Source: Pyronema omphalodes
Lineage: Eukaryota > Ascomycota > Pezizomycetes > Pezizales > Pyronemataceae
DNA: 64,000 nucleotides
Assembly: GCA_024516155.1 (NCBI GenBank)
Contig: JAJJXM010000029.1
Location: 124,001-188,000 of the forward strand
Direction of reading: 5' to 3'
The translations under genes were made by a program, and so were the position numbers. Positions within the stretch are counted from its first letter, which is position 1; the number at the start of each line of letters is the position of its first letter. The notes beneath the pieces are model-generated. The model was not told the origin of the DNA, searched no databases, and saw only the letters and a list, made by a program, of their open reading frames with translations. Shown here piece by piece: positions 60,428-64,000 of the stretch.

Positions 60428-62781
60428 GGTGATGGGTGGTGATGTATGCAGCTTGTTGTATGTTGTAATAATGCTCCTTCAGCTCCCAGTTTAGATCTTG
60501 TATAATGGATAGATTGGTATTTGTTTTTGTTCGTGATGGATTGGATTTGAATAAATTGACTTCCAGCAGTGGGTATAGGGTATCTCAAAGCTAGATCTGA
60601 GAAAGAAAATCGAGTTGGTGACTTGGTGACTGGGTGACTGGGTGACTAGGAGGTTATCAAATATCAAACAAAAATACTTCTTCTAAAGACTTCTATATAC
60701 CCAATCCCCGGGGCGATGCAGTTTTTATATCCATCAACTAACTCCTAACTCAATTCCTACATAACCCCCACACACCCTCTTTCCAAAATTCCAAAAATTC
60801 CGGGATCTTCGGATTATCGGGATCCTCAGATTTTCTGGAAAGTATAGAATCGCATTCAGGAACCCCCCCCCCCCCCCTGCCTGGATCCTGCAGATGTCTA
60901 TCAGTCTATCAGTCTATCACTGCACCACGGCCACACCACCGCACCACTGCGAACGGCACGTCTACATGCAACACGGTACACCATACAGGCACATATGAAC
61001 CGACTCATGTAAAACACGTCATGGGGTGGTGCCGCGTGCGTCGTCAGCTGGTTGGAAGGTTGGAAGGAAGGTTGGTGCACCATAGATCCATCGGATGTCT
61101 TGGTATACATGGCTGTGTATGGCTGCCAATGTATAACTATAACTTGGATAGCGTAAAAGTATCTACGTATTTTTGATAGCTTAAGAAATCATCGCGAAAG
61201 ATTCGTTGAGAATGGGGCTCAGCGGTCTTGGAGTTTTGGGACGTGATGGTGTATCATGTATGCTGTGTACTACGTATGGCATGTATGTCACGGTGATGGT
61301 CCACCGTCCGGCAAGTGTTAGGGTCTTAGCTACGAGTTACGTTACGGATCAACGTCTCATACGGCTGGGCGAAACGGGCTGAGTCGTTGTCGTTGTCGTG
61401 AACTATATATGGTGGCATACTATCTTGAGCATGCCATATTCAGCTATTCAGCTATGCAAATTTCAGCCCTCGTAAGCTTCGTGAATCGTGAATCGTGAGG
61501 CGTGAGTCGGGAGCTAAAAATATATGTTTTATCTTTATCTCAACGACGAAGGATGAAGGATGATGAAGGATGAATATGGATATGGATACGATGTTTCTAT
61601 TTCTATTTTCTTCTCGGCTTTTTTATATGTTTGCTTAATTAAGAAAGATATGTACATTGAATGTGAGAATGTCTTGTCTTGTCTTGAAGTTAATTTGAAT
61701 CACCATCTCCACCGGCCTTTGAATCAACTTTACTGTCTCTACTGTAGACATATGTACATAGAGAATGCATGAAACTCGCCTATTTTGTTCATTCGGGGGA
61801 GGGGTGGGTGGGGGATTCTTCGCAGACCCTGATCCTCCTTGAACTGCCCTGAATTCGAAGCTGGGTATCCTATCCTATCCTGAATTTGAAGCCCAACATC
61901 CTGAATTCGAATCGAAGCCGAGTATCCTGAATCCCTCTCTGATCCACCCTGGAACAAAAAAAACGAGAGAAAAGAGAACAAAACAGAGGAGAACATAAAA
62001 AAACGTGTTTCTATTCCCACCCCGGCGAATTGAAATCAATTGCGCAATCATGCAAACCATGGAAGCATGGAAGTACTTTTTTCCGAGATTTCCTGGTCCC
62101 TGGATTTTTGAGCATAGGATCAAGGCACGCTCGGATTTTCGGGGCGGATCTTACGGATCACTGGGATCAGCCCTATGTGCCGGCACGATGTCGCCGTGTC
62201 GCCGTCGTCGGGGTGAAACAGCCATGAAATCGGAACCGGAACCGGAGCCGGGGGCATCACCGGGAGCATCACCGTACCTAGATTCATAGAAGCCGGAAGC
62301 TATGAAGTTTCACAGCCGGGCAAGCTGTAAGCTGATTAAATCCTACGAGAATACGAACATACAAGCAGCGAAGTATATATCTACAGTCTGTATACCGAAT
62401 CGTGAATTCCAACAGGAACTTTCACTAGGAATGGGAATAAAAGTCACCACCCAATTCCAGGCAGTTTTTTACGGTTAGGGTTAACCGCATGAAGTAGATA
62501 CCTTGACGGAACCTTGATGACACCTGGACAGGACATCAATCAGGGTCTCGTTGTGATCTGATCTGTGAATATCATATCCACTGTGGACATCGGCACCGGC
62601 ACGTTTTCTCGCCACATCGCGTCCGTATCCACCAGTTCCAGCTCCCAGTTCCAGCTCCAGTTCCCCTTACATTACACCATCCCACCATCCCATCCGTGAC
62701 GCCATCCCATCCCGCCCCATCACGTCGACGCGAACCTCGCCAAATTACGCCAGGATCCAAAAGACGATCCAGCTCAACACG
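60428..62781. other. Intergenic spacer with microsatellites
   Basis: 2.35 kb without a supported gene. GGTGACTG repeats (60614-60645), a 15-C tract (60863-60877), a CGTTGT repeat (61384-61400), CCTATCCTGAATT-type repeats (61867-61930) and GGAACCGGAACCGGAGCC (about 62231-62250). The last about 200 bp are the USB1 leader. Confidence 0.55.
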
Positions 62782-64000
62782 ATGCAAACCCCGCTGGTCG
62801 ACTACCCCGACACCTCCGATTCCGATTCCGAGCCTGAAGCTACTCCTCCAGCCAAGAAACTCAAAATTAAATCCGAGCTTTCTACGTCTGCCACGATTGC
62901 CACGGTTGTCACGCCTCCTTCGCTCCCTTCGGTTTCTCCGCTCCCACAACTTCCGCCGCTACCAGCACGTTTCCATAACCTCTACGCCGTAGCCCCCCGT
63001 ATCGGAAAAGAAGATGATCCAACATTACATGGAGGTAGAAAACGAGCTATTCCTCATGTTCAGGGGAATTGGCCTACGTTTGCGTTTATAGAGTGTAAGT
63101 CTACCGGTGGGTCCTGGGGATTAGGGATGCTTGATGGGGATGATGCTGGGGATGGGGATGGGGACGCTTGTTGGGATTGTGCTGATGGAACGAGGGTTTT
63201 TGGAGAGTGTAGAATTTGATACGTTGGAGAGGATTTATGAAATTGCGAAGAAGGCTTCACGGACTTCACAGATATCCGGGTTATTCCAGACTACGATTGC
63301 TCAGACTTCGCAGGCAGACACCGAGTTTAAGCTGGAAAGTCATCTCAAATCGGATCTTGGGGCGGAGCTACCGCTGCATTTAAGTCTTAGTAGACCGAAT
63401 GTATTGAGGACTGAGCAGAGAGAGGGGTTTTTGGAGATGGTAACGGAAAGGGTTGGGAGGATTAAGATGAAGCCGTGGGTACCACCGATCCTTGGGAATT
63501 TTAATAGAGTATGAGGAATAGAGATATTGGGCTGACTCACTAAGGTTTCCAGTAACCTTCAACGGCACTATGTGGGCATCGAATTGGGATAAGACACGCT
63601 GGTTTTTGGTACTTAAGGCGACTGTTGGTAAAGGAAAAGAGGTAAGCCCTGATTTCTTCCCTTTCTTCGTTTTCATATTCAATACTACAGTCGAGTAACA
63701 TCAATCAGCTTCCCAAGCTATTGGACCTAATGAACCGGGCCTTTGCCGTCTTCAAGCAACCACCCTTAGTTACACCCGGTGGCGGCCTTGACGGCTTCCA
63801 CGTTTCTCTAGCCTGGAGCTTAACTGAACCTTCTTCTGAGGCAAAGCGCGCCATAGAAGAAGCTTTAGAAAAAGCGGGATATGGGTCAGAAATTAAAGTT
63901 AAAGATCAGCAGGATCCATTAAAGATGGAGGTCAAGGAGATTAAGGTTAAAATTGGGAATGTGGTGCATATCATCGAGCTTGGGACTGATGGCACGGGTG
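62782..64000 (+). CDS. USB1: U6 snRNA phosphodiesterase Usb1 (Mpn1), 3' end beyond right edge
   Basis: Model: join(62782..63094, 63195..63474, 63545..63641, 63709..>64000), 327 complete codons visible. Usb1 is a nuclear 2H phosphoesterase that trims the 3' oligo(U) tail of U6 snRNA. An acidic start (MQTPLVDYPDTSDSDSEPE) is followed by LPPLPARFHNLYAVAPRIG, GGRKRAIPHVQGNWPTFAFI, and the two catalytic HXS motifs in LHLSLSRP and GFHVSLAWSL. Further family blocks are TEQREGF, NWDKTRWFLVLK and LLDLMNRAFAVFKQPPL. The junction after exon 1 was set by the frame of EFDTLERIYEIAKK; the acceptor used (AACGAG at 63194) gives EWFLESVEFD. The gene is still open at the right edge and probably nearly complete. 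Confidence 0.93.

Noticed and set aside
62473..62486. GGTTAGGGTTAACC, telomere-like words
   Set aside because: Only two TTAGGG-like units in a short palindrome; not a telomere or a clear interstitial array.

Overview
The window is nuclear DNA of a filamentous ascomycete (Pezizomycotina). The evidence is many short spliceosomal introns (about 48 to 90 nt, GTRNGT-like donors, CTRAC-type branch sites close to the acceptor), fungal-specific proteins (an Msb1/Mug8-type protein, an RlmA-type MADS factor, a Pal1-family protein), and long, AT-leaning, microsatellite-rich spacers. The class cannot be fixed from the sequence alone. Exons were joined by hand using reading frame, splice sites and family knowledge; every spliced model given as complete keeps a consistent phase.

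Layout. 1-2888 (-): an Msb1/Mug8-domain polarity protein, cut by the left edge. 2889-9313: long spacer with repeats. 9314-11229 (+): RlmA/Rlm1-type MADS-box factor. 13563-14662 (+): PCNA, with a start codon split by an intron. 15111-16250 (+): a divergent uridine-kinase-like P-loop protein. 16524-18209 (-): SRm160-like PWI/RS splicing factor. 20601-22817 (-): 14-TM MFS drug transporter. 22818-31944: a 9 kb gene desert with a decaying three-copy tandem repeat and a 5'-truncated LINE with intact target-site duplication. 31945-33456 (-): penta-EF-hand protein, divergent from 34105-36821 (+): ChaC-type gamma-glutamylcyclotransferase with a 5-nt microexon. 37549-38425 (-): glycine-rich RRM protein. 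38.4-51.1 kb: an accessory-looking stretch with three unrecognised genes (705, 184 and 211 aa), traces of a decayed gene, a LINE tail remnant and a hAT-like MITE. 51149-52674 (-): UBA3 with a 6-nt microexon. 53518-54754 (-): RAE1/GLE2. 55444-56454 (+): unrecognised Cys-rich, Ser/Thr-Pro-rich protein. 57122-58442 (+): ZIM17 (mitochondrial DNL zinc finger). 59569-60427 (-): Pal1-family protein. 62782->64000 (+): USB1 U6 snRNA phosphodiesterase, cut by the right edge.

Most genes are single housekeeping genes (DNA replication, neddylation, mRNA processing and export, U6 maturation, mitochondrial Hsp70 care, glutathione turnover, morphogenesis), not a pathway cluster. I see no biosynthetic cluster, CRISPR array, rRNA or tRNA. 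The most interesting signals are the exon architecture (microexons of 5, 6 and 12 nt in three unrelated genes, a split ATG in PCNA, a stop-free 3n intron in the MADS gene), mobile-element footprints readable to the base, many long poly(G)/poly(C) tracts, and a 705-aa unknown with one compact block resembling a conserved motif.
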